A stretch of DNA of 64,000 nucleotides from Sipunculus nudus. Lineage: Eukaryota > Annelida > Sipuncula > Golfingiida > Sipunculidae. The translations under genes and the position numbers were made by a program. The notes beneath the pieces are model-generated. The model was not told the origin of the DNA. It searched no databases and was given only the letters and a program-made list of their open reading frames with translations. The DNA lies in the NCBI GenBank assembly GCA_026874595.1, contig CM049307.1:9755579-9819578 (forward strand), given 5' to 3'. Shown here piece by piece: positions 14,401 to 29,400 of this stretch; the first letter of the stretch is position 1, and each line of letters begins with the position of its first letter.

Positions 14401-17400
14401 TACCACCCTAATTTTTTTTGTGTGGGCAGATAATGACAGTTACAGATCGAGTTTGCGTTTCATCCCGGTTGACCTACTTTGATTGTTTTACAGCTCCTAA
14501 ACATAGAAAATTTCATGAAAGACAGAAATTTTAATGGAAAATGCACATGTATGGACTTTTTTTCACAATGCCTGCATATACTGGCATGATTTTTGGTGTG
14601 TTGCTTGATGATGACCCGTTACAGATCGAGTTTGCATAATGCCCTTGTTCACCTACTTTTGACCATACGACACCTCCTGAACTTAAAAAATTTTCCAAAT
14701 TTTACAAATGTTTCTAATTTGCCCAAGGCGGGGGCATTCGTGTCGTTCTGACACATCTAGTTCTTGATTCAAAATGGTTGTACCCATAATGTTACATAGT
14801 TACCTCAGAAGGTTAAAAGCATTGTTCTATTATAAATCTGGTTGTGTTAATCAATATGGTTATGGTGTATACTTCTAGTCTAAGGTATACAGTGTCAAAA
14901 GAAAATAACAGATATATTTTTAAAATTCACAAGTAGTAGATAGGTACATGTTTTTGAAAAGATATTTCATGATAGACAAAGATGCTTGCATTCTTACTTA
15001 GATTCCAGCATTATTATTGCATTACAAATAGAAGAACCCAACTTTAGAGAACTAAATATCAGTAAATTTAAAAGGCACAATTTACTTTTACAGATTCAAT
15101 TGCAAACAGACATGGAATGAATGTGGAGTCTTTACACATGCCTTGTATTTGCTTGCAGGCTGGGAATGATTTTGGAGAAGAGTTTGATGAGCTTCAGTAT
15201 GTACAAAAACAAGTCATGATCATCAAACTGAAGGTGGAGGAGCCCAAGATCATCTTTGATCCACCGTTCAGGGAATGTCGGGACATCGTTCTTCGCTGCT
15301 TCTCTGAGATCATAGCCAGTGGGGAGGGGTTGCCAAGGGTCAGTCTGTGCTCTCTACCAAACTCACTGTTCTGCCAAAGTATTTACCTGGACTTTTTTAA
15401 ATGATTTTGTGCATTAACTATATCAGTTAGAAAATTAATGATTAATATTAAATTTTTTAAAATTCTGTTTGACTTAAAAAAGGTGTTTTAAGGAAATTAC
15501 ATATATAAGCACCAATTCATTCACTGTCCTGTTGTAAATATATTCAGTGATTACATACACTGTTGTCAACAGTATGACATGGAAGACATAGGCAGGGATG
15601 GCAACAGATAAAGCATAGCATTTCAGGCTCTTGTACTCATTGCAAATGTATTGACTCTTTTTAAGTTTTGTAAAGTGAAAGCTCTGATCCTAATAATATT
15701 GTACATAAGGTAAATCCTTGGACTCTTCTGCTTCTTTTTCCAGGTGGAATGTGAGCTGTTCCCACAGATGCGTGGCCAGCATCTGAAGCTGAGATCAGTC
15801 AAGCTTGATGAGTTACTGGTGACAGACTTCATGGATCAGGCCATGGAGATCTTTAAACAGAACACTGTAGGCCCCCAGAAGTACCTGAACGTGTACAAGA
15901 AATATGCTGACCTGCTGAACAACAAAGCAGAGCAAGATGTTACCAACTTCTTGAAGGAACGCCACTCCTTACAAGGATTCAACAAGGTATGGTTCACAGG
16001 TACACCCGGTTAACATGGCAGTCAGATAACAATAACAGAGCAGAGGTTTAATTAACGTTTAAGTGTTTCCATTGCATTGTTTTTCATTGCATGCCCAATA
16101 TTTCAGTGACCAGAAGAACCAACCTGAAAGAAAAACTAGATGGTGATTTAGTGTATGATTTTATTTATTATCCATGACCATTTTTGTGTGATCTTGGCCC
16201 AGGATAAGCTTTTTGATTTTAACTGTGACCATGATTTGTTTATTTGTCAGAGTATCAATCAGAAAACAGTCAAAATTAAGAAATTGTGTTTCATTATTAA
16301 TTACATGTTTTTTCTCAGCATCCAGAAGAATATAGAGCAATTACAGGAGAGGTACAATCTGTTAGTAATATGCTTCTAGATACAGCTGTCCATACTGGAT
16401 AAATGACCTGCTTCATTTACCAGTGTGTATTATGCTGCAGAATAAGTAGAGAGGTTATATAAATTAGTGGCATCTCTATATGTAAATATTACTAGAAAAT
16501 AAGTATCCTTTTAGCATATGGTTTTATTTGATGAAGGCATGATGTCAATTTTAATTTGATCAGACAGAGTGGCTTTCACTAGATCTATATATGGAGTGAA
16601 AGCATAGAGGCTTCTGCAGTAATAGACAGTTATGTATATTTTTCACACAGGTTCATTCAGATTATGGCATGATATATAATTCTAAACATATAAGAACCAA
16701 ATTCATTGAAACCAATAGGCAAATCTATTTGCATTATCTATGCAGTCTACACAGAGTCTGAGAGGATGATATGTATTTTTCAAAGGTAACAGGGTATACA
16801 AGGTATCTTTTGTAATTTGTAGGTATTTAAGAAGCTTGATAACTTGATGTGTAATCTGTTTTTGTCTGGTGTAAATTTGTAGAAATTAGGATAAGGAATA
16901 AAAATGACCACTTTTGGCACAAGTATGCAGTGCCTGGCATTTTTATATGATTTCAGCACTACAGTCATAATAATTGGGGAAGAAGCAGTTTTTGAGTCAC
17001 TGAAATATTTGTATCCATCATTTTTAGAAAATCAGTCAGTACCAGGAGCTGAAGGATGAGATATCACTGCTGAGGATCACAGTCCCCCTCAGCATGTTCT
17101 GTCTGGACTGTGTCAATCTGAACATCGACCTGTGTGCCCGCGCTCAGCGCCTCAAAGAAAGGCTCATCCAGTTTGAAGTGGACGAAAACCGTGAGCTGAA
17201 CAGAGGGTAGGTAATGGTTTTAAACATTAAGGTCAGTTTCACAGAAATTTGATTAAGACTATCACCTGTAAAAACCATTTATAAGTGAAATCTCTTGCCC
17301 TCGCAAAGTTAAATTGAATGTTACCTTTATCATTGTTATTACAGCATTCTTAAAATTTAGTATACATTCTTCATGTCCTTGTAACCAATACTTAATGCTT

Positions 17401-20400
17401 AAGAACCTGGCCATTCTGTTTTATCATTATTCCTTCTGTATTGCAGTATCTGTCGTCGTTATGATGAGATGTCAGACCGTGTCAGTGAAATGCCTGAGGA
17501 TACTGAAGCTCTGGTTGGGCTGCAGGAGTTCCTCAGAGAGGTGAGGCATCATACAGATTTATAATCAACATACATATCACAGTCCTATACAGAGGAGCCT
17601 GAGAAGCGTGGTTTTAAGACAGTTTGTAGTTAGGGGTTTTGTGTTATTGAATATTGAGCACAGTTGATTCTTTTAGTCAAACTGTTCAACCCAGGTTTGA
17701 TTGAAGCCTTCTGTAGTTTGTTTACCATCTAACAAATACTGCTGTCAGCCTTTCTAATGATTCATGAATCTTGCAGTATAAAAGAACATTTATTATGTTT
17801 TCTGATAACCTGTTGGGTAGATTGCTGTGCTGTGTATGATAAGTATTGTCTTTAGCACTTAGTTTGATAACTATGTATTTATGTTTTATTTTCCAGAGCA
17901 TTGATGTAACTGTATACAAACTAAAGGATGAGATAGATGAGGCTGCCAACAGACTCATGTTTCTACTGGATTTTGCCATATTTCCTTGTAAGTTACATCC
18001 ATGTACAATCTATGGATGTCACTAAAATCAGTAGCTGCATTGAGAAAGTCATCAGTATTAAATCAGATCAGTGGACAATTGTAAATCAACTCCAAAAGCA
18101 GTGTCTTGCTGGAGATAAATATACTATTGAATGTACATGGTTGGGATAGCATCTAATAGGAATACTTATAAAAAGAGAGTATTAGACACACTGCTGTTAT
18201 ACAGTATTATTTACGCTTGAGAAAGTCTGTTTTCTTGTGATCAGGACTCTATGCAGATACCTATGTTATTGCAGTTAGATTGTGCATTTTTGTATTTGCA
18301 TAATTTATATGAGCAGCAAATTTAGATTCATTAAAGTTAGTTTCTTCTCCCAAATAAAAAGAAATTGCGGGTGCCCAATCCAAATTCTGATTCTGTTGCT
18401 TTGAAGACATTATAATGTAACCACTCCCATTTTCATCTCCAGATGAGGACATTAAGCTGAATAGCACAGTGTTCCATTGGCCTGACCACATCAAGACTGT
18501 TTTTGAGTTGAGTCAGAGCCGCATCATGAACCGCCGGGAACATGCAGAGGATGAGCTACGACAAAAGACAATCAAGTTTGAAGACAAACTGACAGAGTAC
18601 AACAAAGAAATAGACACATTTAGGAAAAAAGAGGTACATTCAGCAAATTACTTGGCTTACTGTTGTGTTATTTACTATAAACCAAGTCATCCATAAGTAT
18701 TTGTATTTTACTTCCCTGTTAGATTTTAAATTCTTATATTAATGGAAAACGTATTTGGTTCCATATGTTTTTATGTGCACAGTGAGTACCGTAAAATCTC
18801 CACTTAAAACCGCACTTCCGATAAAAACCGCACCCAGACTTCGCCGAAATTCCAGGTGAGATACGCGAGGGGCTCAAATACTAAGAACCCCCCTTTAAAA
18901 CCGCACCAACTTTCGCTACGGAATGATTTGACAAAAGACACAATCAAGCTATCATCTAGAAATGAACACGCGTAGGCTGCGACTCGGCCATTCCTGTCCA
19001 CTTTTAAATTCCTTGGGCATTTTATTTAAACACATCATAACACTTTTTTGCAGGGTCACTCAAGCATGAAGTTTGGGAAGATGTAAGGGCCGGTGAACCT
19101 CTGCCTGTTTATAAAGACTGATTTGTCATTATATTTTGAAAAAAAAAATTTCTGCTGATCCATTTTCACAGTCACTGTATATTTTAATTCTAAAAATTTT
19201 TGATGAAAATTCCATTTTCGGGAATTACTCGGAAGATTCAAATTATTTTCATACCGGTTACTTCGGTATTATCATCGTCACATCGTACGTTGACATCGCT
19301 CCATGTCACAATTTGCTGGCGCGTTTGAAAACATCGCTGGTCAACTTAACTAAATATCAAAGTAATTGAAGTAACCTTGTCGAGATACGCACGTATAGGA
19401 AACATGACGCTTGATAACGAGTGATTTTAAGGTAAAATTAAAGTGGCCAGTCGGGGTAAGCAAGTTTTTTTTCCTGAAGAAAGTTTCCGTGTTGGGAGCC
19501 ATTTTGTCAAGGCAGTGTTCACGCAAGGCACGCTGGGACGAAATAGGTGGCTGTTCTGTTTACCACCCACCGCGTACAGCCGTTCAAAATATTCTTAGCA
19601 GAATACTGGGGCGTTTCAGCACATGGCGGCACTCAAACTTGATTTTAAAACGATCCTCTGACATTGTGTGACTCCTTACGATGTCAGTTTTTTATTAGCT
19701 CAGCTGACTGAAAGTCATCTGAGCTATAGCGATCACTCTTTGTCTGTCGTCCGTCTGTCCGTCCGTTAACCAGGCACAAATCGTAACCGCTGAACCTAGA
19801 ATCTTCATTCTTGACACACTGAGAGGTCCATAAAAAGTCTGCATGGAAACCTGAAATAAGGTCTCTGTTACCCATATCCTTTGAGCTATGGGGGGCTCCC
19901 AATAACCCCCCAGAATAATGGAAAATTTGATAAAAACAAACTGCAACATCTCAATAACTACAACACTGATGGTCATGATTTTCGGCATACATATTGATCA
20001 AGAGGTATTTCATCAGTACCTGCAGACTGGTGGTGCACCTGTATTTTTTCAAATTTTCACAATTTTTTTTTCTCTATTTTCGAGACCTTTCAGGATTTAG
20101 TTATCTGTCAACAGGGTACAAATCGTAAGGTCTGGACCTAGAATCTTCATTGTTGACACACAGGGAGACCCATGATAAGTCTCCATGGACACCTGAAATT
20201 AGGTCTCTGTTACCCATATCCTTTGAGCTATGGCACTCCAAAGTACAGCTCAGAATAATGGAAAATTTGATACAAAAGCTGAAGTATCTGAACAACTAAT
20301 GCAGAGATCACCATAATTGTTTCATGGATATTGATCATGGAGTGTTTCATCAGTTTCTGCAGACTGGTGGCACCACCTGTATTTGTTCGGGTTTTTTTAC

Positions 20401-23400
20401 GAATTTTTTCTCTATTTTTGAGACCTTTAAAGTTATGAACATCTGTTAACAGGGCACAAATCATTAAAACTGGACCTAGAATCTTCATTCTTGACACACA
20501 GGGAGACCCATGAAAAGTCTCCATGGAAACCTGAAATTAGGTCTCTGTTACCTATATTCTTTAAGCTGTATGGCTCCAAATTACCCCCCGGAATAATGGA
20601 AAATTTGATACAAAAACTGCAGTATCTCAATAACTACAACACTGATGGTCATGATTTTCGGCATACATATTGATCATGACCTGTTCCATCAGTTTCTGCA
20701 GACTGGGTGCGCCACCTCTATTTTTTTCAAATTTTTACGATTTTTTTTCTCTTTTTTTGATACCTTTAAAGATGGACCTAGATGTCCAGATGGACAACTG
20801 GACCTAGAATCTTCATTCTTGTCATGCAAGAAGGCCCATGAAAAGTGCCTGTGGAAACTTAAAATTAGGTCTTTGTTACCCATATCCTTCAAGCTATAGG
20901 ACTCCGAAGTATCCCTCAGAATAATGGACAATTTGATACAAAAGCTGAAGTATCTGAACAACTAATGGGGAGATCACTATGATTCTTTGCATGAATATTG
21001 ATGTTTGTAAGTGTTTTTATTAGTTTCTGCAGACTGGTGGAGCCACCTGTATTTTTGTACCCGCCAAAACGAAGTTTTGTGGATACTATGTTTTTGACCG
21101 GGTTCCTCCGCCATTGCCGCGTTCGTTTCCAGAGAGCTCCTCTGGGACTTGATTTTATCAGCTTTCCAAGCTCATATCTCGGGAACCATTTGACTGATCA
21201 GGAAATAAAATTTATACTAATGTAGCCCTTGGATAGCTCTATAACATACACAAAAAATGGTGGCGCCACCTGTAACCATGTTTGCACAGTGTCCATCTGT
21301 TCATCTGCCTTTGGTTAAAATCATTCATATCTCTGCAGTGAATTGACTAATTCACCTGAAATTCGGCATACGTATACATCCTGGATAGCTTTCTTGATTT
21401 TATGACAGGTGGCGCCACCTACATTCTCATTCACGCTGATGACATCCAAGCTCATATTTCGGGAACCGTTTGACAGATCGGGCCAAAATTTTGCATGTAT
21501 ATAGATCTAACATAGCTCTTTATCATACGCTAAACTGGTGGCGCCACCTGCAACCATTTTTGCACAGCGTCTGTCTGTTTGTCTGCCGTGCAATAATGTC
21601 ACTCATATCTCGGCAGTGGTTTGACATATCTGCTTAAAATTTTGCAGTTTTATACATCCTGGATAGCTTTCTTGATTTTATGACAGGTGGCACCACCTAC
21701 ATTCACGTTCACGCTGATGACATCCAAGCTCATATCTCGGGAACCGTTTGACCGATCGGGCCAAAATTTTGCATGTGTATAGATCTAACATAGGTCTTTA
21801 TCATACACAAAACTGGAGGGGCCACCTGCAACCATTTTTGCACATTTTGCACAGCGTCTGTCTGTTGGTCTGCCGTGGCCTAAAATCACTCATTTCTCTG
21901 TAGTGGTTTGACATAACTGCCTAAAATTTTGCAGGTTTATACATCCTGGATAGCTTTCTTGATTTTATGACAGGTGGCGCCACCTACATTCTAGTTAACG
22001 TTGCACACATCCAAGCTAATATCTCAGGAACCATTTGACCGATTGGGCCAAAATTGTGCTTGTGTTTAGATCTCACATAGGTCTTTATCATACACAAAAC
22101 TGCAACCATTTTCGCACAGCGTCTGTCTGTTTGTCTGCTAAAATCACTCATATCCATGTAGTGGTTTGACTTTTCTGCCTAAAATTTTGCATATGTATAC
22201 AACTTGGACAGCTTTCTGGATTTGTGGTAGGTTGCACAACCTACATACACATTTAGGCTGCAGACATCCATGCTAATATGCAACATACCTCACTCTGTTT
22301 CCCCTTGCCACTCAATCCATGCCTCACTTCACTCTGATTTTGGCAGATACACGTAGTCACTTGTCCGCTACCCGTATTCTAGTTTTTAAAGTTTACACAT
22401 TTTTTCTCTATTTTTCAGATATATAAATACAGACTAAATCTTGGCCTGTTGGTTAATCTGTTTGATGCTTCAGTTGAATTGGTATCTACCATTCTGATGA
22501 TAAAATTTCCTTTTGTGAATCTCTTCCCAGTCAGCTGAGCGTCATGACCCATGGGTCACTTGTTCATTATACGTTTTAAACAAATAATCATTGCTTAATA
22601 ATGCCGCAAATGGGTTTAAAGTAGGCTTTTATTTCAATTTTGCTTGACCATGCCCAACGAAGTGAGCCGCTGTGTGTTACAGCAGGGTTGTTGTAATCGT
22701 ATTATTGGGTGACAATTACCAAACTTTTATAACAAGTTATATATCACACGAAAACTAATCAGCAATATTTAATTTATAAATAACAAATAATTGTAAATTA
22801 TACATTTACACACGGCTCCCATGCATGCTAGACTGCTGCTAAGAACAGCCTTCGAAAGTTGCAATATTATCGCCCACTCGCCGGCCCCAAAACGATGTCT
22901 GTCAGGAAGATATTCAGGAAACCCTTCTAGTATAAATCGCACAGTGCTTTCAGGAAATCAACCTGATTTCAAGATTTTGAATTTCTTGATTAAACCGCGG
23001 TTTTAAGTGGAGATTTTACAATATGCACTATGTATTCATGCATTTGTTTATATAATAGAATATAAGGACTTATCACACATAAGGGTTGCCCATTGGTGTG
23101 TGCAGGTAGCTGGAAATTGCAGGCTGTTTCACAACTGAAGCATGTAGATGACAAGAGACTGAGCTAGAGAGACATTCTGAAATGTCTTCTTAAGTTGAAG
23201 GATCCTTAAATAATCAGTGTTAGATTCACAGGACTGTTATGTCATCATCATCATCAAATTTAATATAGACACCTTCCTACCAGTGTAGCTGCTAGCAGTA
23301 TAGACGGTGATCCTAACCTTATACAATGGTTTGATCTCTTTTAGATCATGAGTATGGATGAGATGAAGAACAATGTGGATGTCCTGGCGCGGCTTACAAA

Positions 23401-26400
23401 GAGTCTGGAGGAGGCTCGGGAAGAGCTGGATGGCATCAACAAAGAGGAAGAGCTGTTGGAGTGGGAGCCAAGCCAGTTCCCGCTGCTACAGAGCATGTTT
23501 TCGTCCAAGGAACCCTACGACAAACTGTGGACAACAGCACTCAGCTTCCACACCAAGCATGAGGACTGGATGAATGGTATACACACAAATTCTTGCTTTC
23601 TGAAGAACAAATCAAATACATGTAACTAAATTAATAATTCTTGCTTAATATAGAGGATTCTGACTGATTTCCAACAAAGCATTTCTTTGGCAAAATGAGA
23701 CAGAAATTGAATGTTTGAATAAATTCAGCTCCATTTAAATATTAAAGTTTGAAGACACCAGGAGCTTAGTTTCACTGGTGATAGTGGCATATAGATGAAG
23801 TCAGTTTATAGTTAGCTTGTTGGTGTTTAGCAGAAGACACTTGTGGCCAGGGCTATAACAGCTTTGACCAAGAGCTTATTTCAAAACTGACAATATACTG
23901 ACTTTGTACTGTAAGAGCTGTTTTCACTGCAATCTCTTTGAATTTTATAAATCAAAGTCAGCTGTGGGGCCTTTTGCACAGAACACAGGATATCAGAACA
24001 AACCTGTTCCTGCCTTCTGCACACTTCTACAATATGCCTTGACAGAACAAGAGGTCCAATTTAAACCATCATCCCATTAGCCACAGGCTTTAATGTAACT
24101 GAGTTCCTTAGCATTAAAACTTTTAGAATTTCTTTTCTAAACCTATATTTTGTCTTGCAGGACCATTCCAGAACTTGAATGCTGAGGACATTGAGAATGA
24201 AGTCGGGGACATGTGGAGGACAGTGTACAAGCTGACCAAATCATTCGCAGAACAGCCGGGTCCCAGACGTATTGCTGACAGCGTCCGTGGTAAAATAGAC
24301 AAATTTAAACAACACATGCCGATCCTGCGTACAGTGTGTAATCCAGGGATCAGGGATCGCCACTGGGAGTCGGTTTGTACCTGTTACTTCATCCCCTGGT
24401 AAAGCAGGGTCAGTGTGTTAAAAATACAGAAAGTTATACACTTTCTATATGTTATTGATCATTGTTTGCCAGGGTCAATTTGACATCTTCTTTTTCAATC
24501 GACAATTCTTAAATAATAAAGTTTTTTTGTTCAGAGTTCACAGAATGTATCAGAGCTTTTACCAGGAACACAGTTTTAATAAAGATTCTAAACTGCCTTT
24601 TAAGCTGATTATTTGGTGTTTCTGCGAGTCTGTCCATTTGTTGTATAACTGATTCTTTGCTGTTGCATTTCATATGTGTTATATGTGTATTATATTGAAT
24701 AAAGAGTTTACTAAACAAATATTAATTTGTGTTGGTTTTTAATACATTCAAACCGGGTGATGTTAGGTACTCATGCTTATCTTTTGATTGTCTTGCTAGA
24801 TGAGTGACATTGTTGGCTTTGATATCAAACCACAAGAAGATACATCTTTATATCACTTCCTGGAGTATGGACTGTCGAAACATCTGGAAAAGTGAGTTTG
24901 CCATCTTACATGTTGTATATTGTACACTGTGTCTGGTTTATTTGAAGTGAGAAGGGTTGGAAAGGAATAGATTATGCATGTACATCAATTCAGTATGGCT
25001 CTTTTTATTGAATTGTTGTAGAAGTATTGGCCTGATATGAACATGATAAACATGATTTATGTACTCTGTGATGACCGTCTGTCACTCATGTTGTTTTCAC
25101 ATTTGTTTGTTACTAAAGAGGTAGAAAATACCTATTGCCTCTGTCAGTTTGTTGACCATTGCAACAGGTTTGGGTTTATTAATTTGGACAAGTGTTTTTG
25201 TGTGAGAATAGCTTAGATCTGACTTTGCAATGTATTTGGCTTTGGATTGTCATTGGTCTTTTGATTCTCTCTCATCAATATATTCTAATTAATGCATGAA
25301 ATTTCCTTATTTTTGACACATCAGAAATGTCTTTAAAAATCTTACTTAGGAGGTTGTTATGTTTAGTATAAGGGAGATATCCTGTTGTCTTAACACTGAT
25401 TGTTCATCCCTTTTACAGACTGGAGGAGATAGGGGCAGCAGCAGCCAAAGAGCATTCTCTGGAAAAAGCCATGGAAAAGATGAAAACTGAGTGGAAGGAC
25501 ATGTGCTTTGAGTTTGTCCAGTACAGGGACTCTGTGAGTATAAGTCTGTTCTACTCTTATGCTGCATCAGCAGGCTTTAGTACACTTGTCTCATAACTCT
25601 GAAGACCCACAACTGTGTTAATTAAATGCCAAAGTTTCAGGCTTATCCCATACACTCTTGAGCTGTCACAATATCATCAATTGTAAAGTTTAACCATGAC
25701 ATTCTGTTGTGCATGTACCTATATGCTGTATATAAATGTTGTGATTAACATCTTTCTTATCCTCGCAGTAATCTCCCATCTATTCACTAACATATTCACT
25801 CAAGAGGAAGAATGTTATTTAAGAATACTTATCCCTAATTTTAAAATGTAATGATTGTTTATGGCATTAGCTCTGCTTGAACCACTGCTTGTCAGTGATT
25901 TAAAAGTACTTGAAATAAAACACCCAGCAAGTTTTTAAATGACCAGTGATATTTGTGAAGGTGTTGTAACTTGTGCATGTTTCTGCTATTTGATGCCAAC
26001 TTTTCTTGTGGCTTTGAACTTGTATCCTATCTCTATCCAAAACTTAGCCGGAATATGAGGTGAGATGCTCCATCCTACACTTGATATTTTGCTTGATGTT
26101 TTTGTTACTCATTTGAGTGTTTATTGCATATTTTAACAGCTAATTATGAATTACTAGGTGTTTTTGTTATTGAAATCCATTTATTTATTTTTGCAATTAT
26201 ATACATTTGAAATTACTTGTAGCAGATGAAAAACTAAACAATAATTCAGATTGAAATAATCCTTAATATATGAGAGTTGCAGAGTATACTTGTGTTGTGT
26301 GTATTATATTTTTGTATGATAGTGATAAATTAAATTTGGACTTGCCTAGCTGAGGTTATTTGGGTAGAGCACAAAATAATCTTCATTGCATTATATTGAG

Positions 26401-29400
26401 TTACTAAGTATTGAGTTACTAACATTTTTGTTGCAACACTTTTTTTCCAAATTATTTGTAGGTACATTTTTATAGCCTGCTTATAAGTTGAAGCGCATAT
26501 TTGTTAGTGTAGGGTTTTCATTAATTGCATATTCACAGTGTTTCTCATTCTTCATAATAGTTATATAATAGGTCTATATGGTTATTCTGGTGAAATTAAC
26601 AATAAAGAAATTGATTTGTGAAGTCAGAAATATATCCTGTGATTCATTTTTTCTTTGACACCTGTCTTGCCAGAATAAAGTATTATCAGTTAGGAAAGAT
26701 TAAAATTATTGATAAATGAAAAATATACTATTATATAACATTTCTAAATTGTTTGTTTTCAAGTGGTGTGAAATATGTAGTACATGAAAATGATATGCGT
26801 ACAGTGTGTATATGTGTATGTTCAGGAATTAATTGATTTTTTAGAACTGTAAATTTAGATTATTTGTATCAGGCACATTTGACCAGACTGCTAACATTGC
26901 ATTAGATGTTAATGATTTATCTGATGTTTATAGGGTGTGTACATCCTCTCGGCTATCGACGACATTCAGGTGCTCCTGGATGACCACATCGTAAAGGCTC
27001 AGACAATGAGAGGATCTCCCTTCATTAAACCATTTGAACAGGAAATGAAAGAGTGGGAGGAAAAGCTAGTCTCCATGCAAGACATCATGGATGCCTGGCT
27101 CAAAGTAAGTACAATATGCCTAACATGCCCACCTGCAGGAAGTGTAGGGCTCAGTATAAATACAAACTGGTGATCCTGGTGATCCCGGATGTCTGGCTCA
27201 AAGTGAACTCACATTTTATTACTACACCAGTAGTCTCAAAAAGTTAACATAATTTCAGTGTATAATCTTGCTGCTGAAATTTCCTGATGATTGCGGCATC
27301 TTGACAAGCTGCATTGACACAAGCCTAGGATGCTTTCAAAATTGTCAAGAGTTTTGTCAGTTATATTTGATAATTTTAATCCATATTTATATAACTGACC
27401 TTAGCATAGATATTGTGTCCTAATTCAAGGAATAACAATCAGTGAAAAGCTTTCTGTGAACGAGAAAAAATCAAATTGGTAAATGTTTTGGAAGGGCTAT
27501 AGCAGATATTATCTCCAGGGGACTAGTGTTTTCAATTACCCCTTTAACTGGAAGTTTTCTTCTACACTTTAGATAACTAGATGTATCAAATGTTCATAAA
27601 GAAATTCTTAGTTGGCAAGTTATTAACCAACTTCAACTTGAAATGTTTTTGCTTTGTAGTAGACACTTGTAAATAGGGCAATACATGCTCTAGCAATACT
27701 CTACCTTTATAAGTGAGTGGCTATTTTAATCCTACAGGATATGAAGTAAAATCCTGTTTTTTATTTAAATGCAGCACTCCTGTAACCAAAGCTCTCGAAC
27801 CTTCATGACAATATAAATCTTTTAATTGGTTTGCTGACCAGATCTGGTGAGTTTAAATGGATCCTAGCTGCTACTGTGATTGACTTCAGCTCACCAAATG
27901 CACTTGCACCAGTATGCTATGTACACAGCATGCAGTTATACAAATGTCTCAGAAGAATGGGTACATTAACACTGGTTACATATTTTGAAATTGCATGTTT
28001 CTTTTGTCAAGTGGTCACCAACTGCTATGTACCTAAAGACAAAACTTTGAACTTCTGTGACACTGGTCAAACTAAGACTTATCATATGGACAATGTACAT
28101 GTCATATGTTAAGTCATCATTTGTTGTTCTTTACCACTTACTCATTGCTTTGCATGTGCCAAGATAATAAAACTATGACTTTATTTCTTCAGATTTTCTT
28201 TGTGAATCAGTAAAAAGAATACTCGAAAGGCATTTTCTCATTTGTGAGCTTCAGATCACAAATAAGCTTTTGTATTATACTGTTCATCTGTAGATAACTA
28301 TACATAATTGATTTTATGTCAAGACCTATTGCATTTAATTCAAGTAAATATTAACCTTTCTTTTTTATTAAAGAAGTCGCATTTCATTTTTCCTCTTTTA
28401 GAAAATTAAATATTTGGATTACTGAGAAATAAGTGACAAAAATGAAATTCTAATTTTCCATTTTGTATAGGATAACAGAAAAACGCATAAACAAAAAACA
28501 ATAACATGCCAAACTTTCATTGTAGGAAGATTTAACTTGTATATGTTGAAAAAATTGTACAATATTTTTCTTTTCTGTTTTCATAATTCATTAATGCCAT
28601 TTACTTTCAGTGCCAGTCAACATGGCTTTATCTGGAGCCAATCTTCAGCTCTGAAGACATCATGGCACAGATGCCGGAGGAAGGCCGCAAGTTTGGAATC
28701 GTTGACAGTTACTGGAAGGACATCATGGGAGAAGCCATCAAAGACACACACTGTCTGGTAGCGACAGGACAAAACAACATGCTGAAGAGGCTGAATGAGG
28801 CTAATATACTGCTGGATGAGATCCAGAAGGGGCTAAACGCTTACCTGGAGAAAAAGAGACTGTACTTCCCAAGGTGAGCCAGAATAACTTGAACCCAGTC
28901 ATGTGAGGTATATATAGTATGAAGGTAGTTTTAATGGTGGTCCTTTTATTGTTATAGTGCTACTTTTTGAGGACATATCCCTATTGAACATATTCAATTT
29001 TTTTTCAGTACTATTTTACTTACCGTATATTTGCTGTATTCTTGTAGTATTGCCTTATAACCAAAATTATATCAGCAATTAAATAAAATTTTTCCAGTCA
29101 TTCTCAAGAAGTCAAAGAGAATTTATGAGCTGATAAAATTATCACCACCTCACAGCTGGTCTGTATTTCGTGTGGGACAGAGGAAATACTATAATTTACC
29201 TGGCGGTGACTGTCACCACCTCACAGCTGGTATTGAATTTTGTGTGGGGCCAAGGAGATACTACAAATTACCTGGCGGTGACAACCACTTGACATATTTA
29301 CTTTACACGGTATTGTCTTTCAATTTGATGTTTACAGGTTCTTCTTTTTGTCTAATGATGAACTGCTGGAGATCCTGTCTGAGACTAAAGATCCACTGAG

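Noticed and set aside
19684-20961. Several short overlapping frames on both strands
   Set aside because: Shadows of the 330-bp tandem core; the same peptide fragments recur in each unit with no conserved domain.
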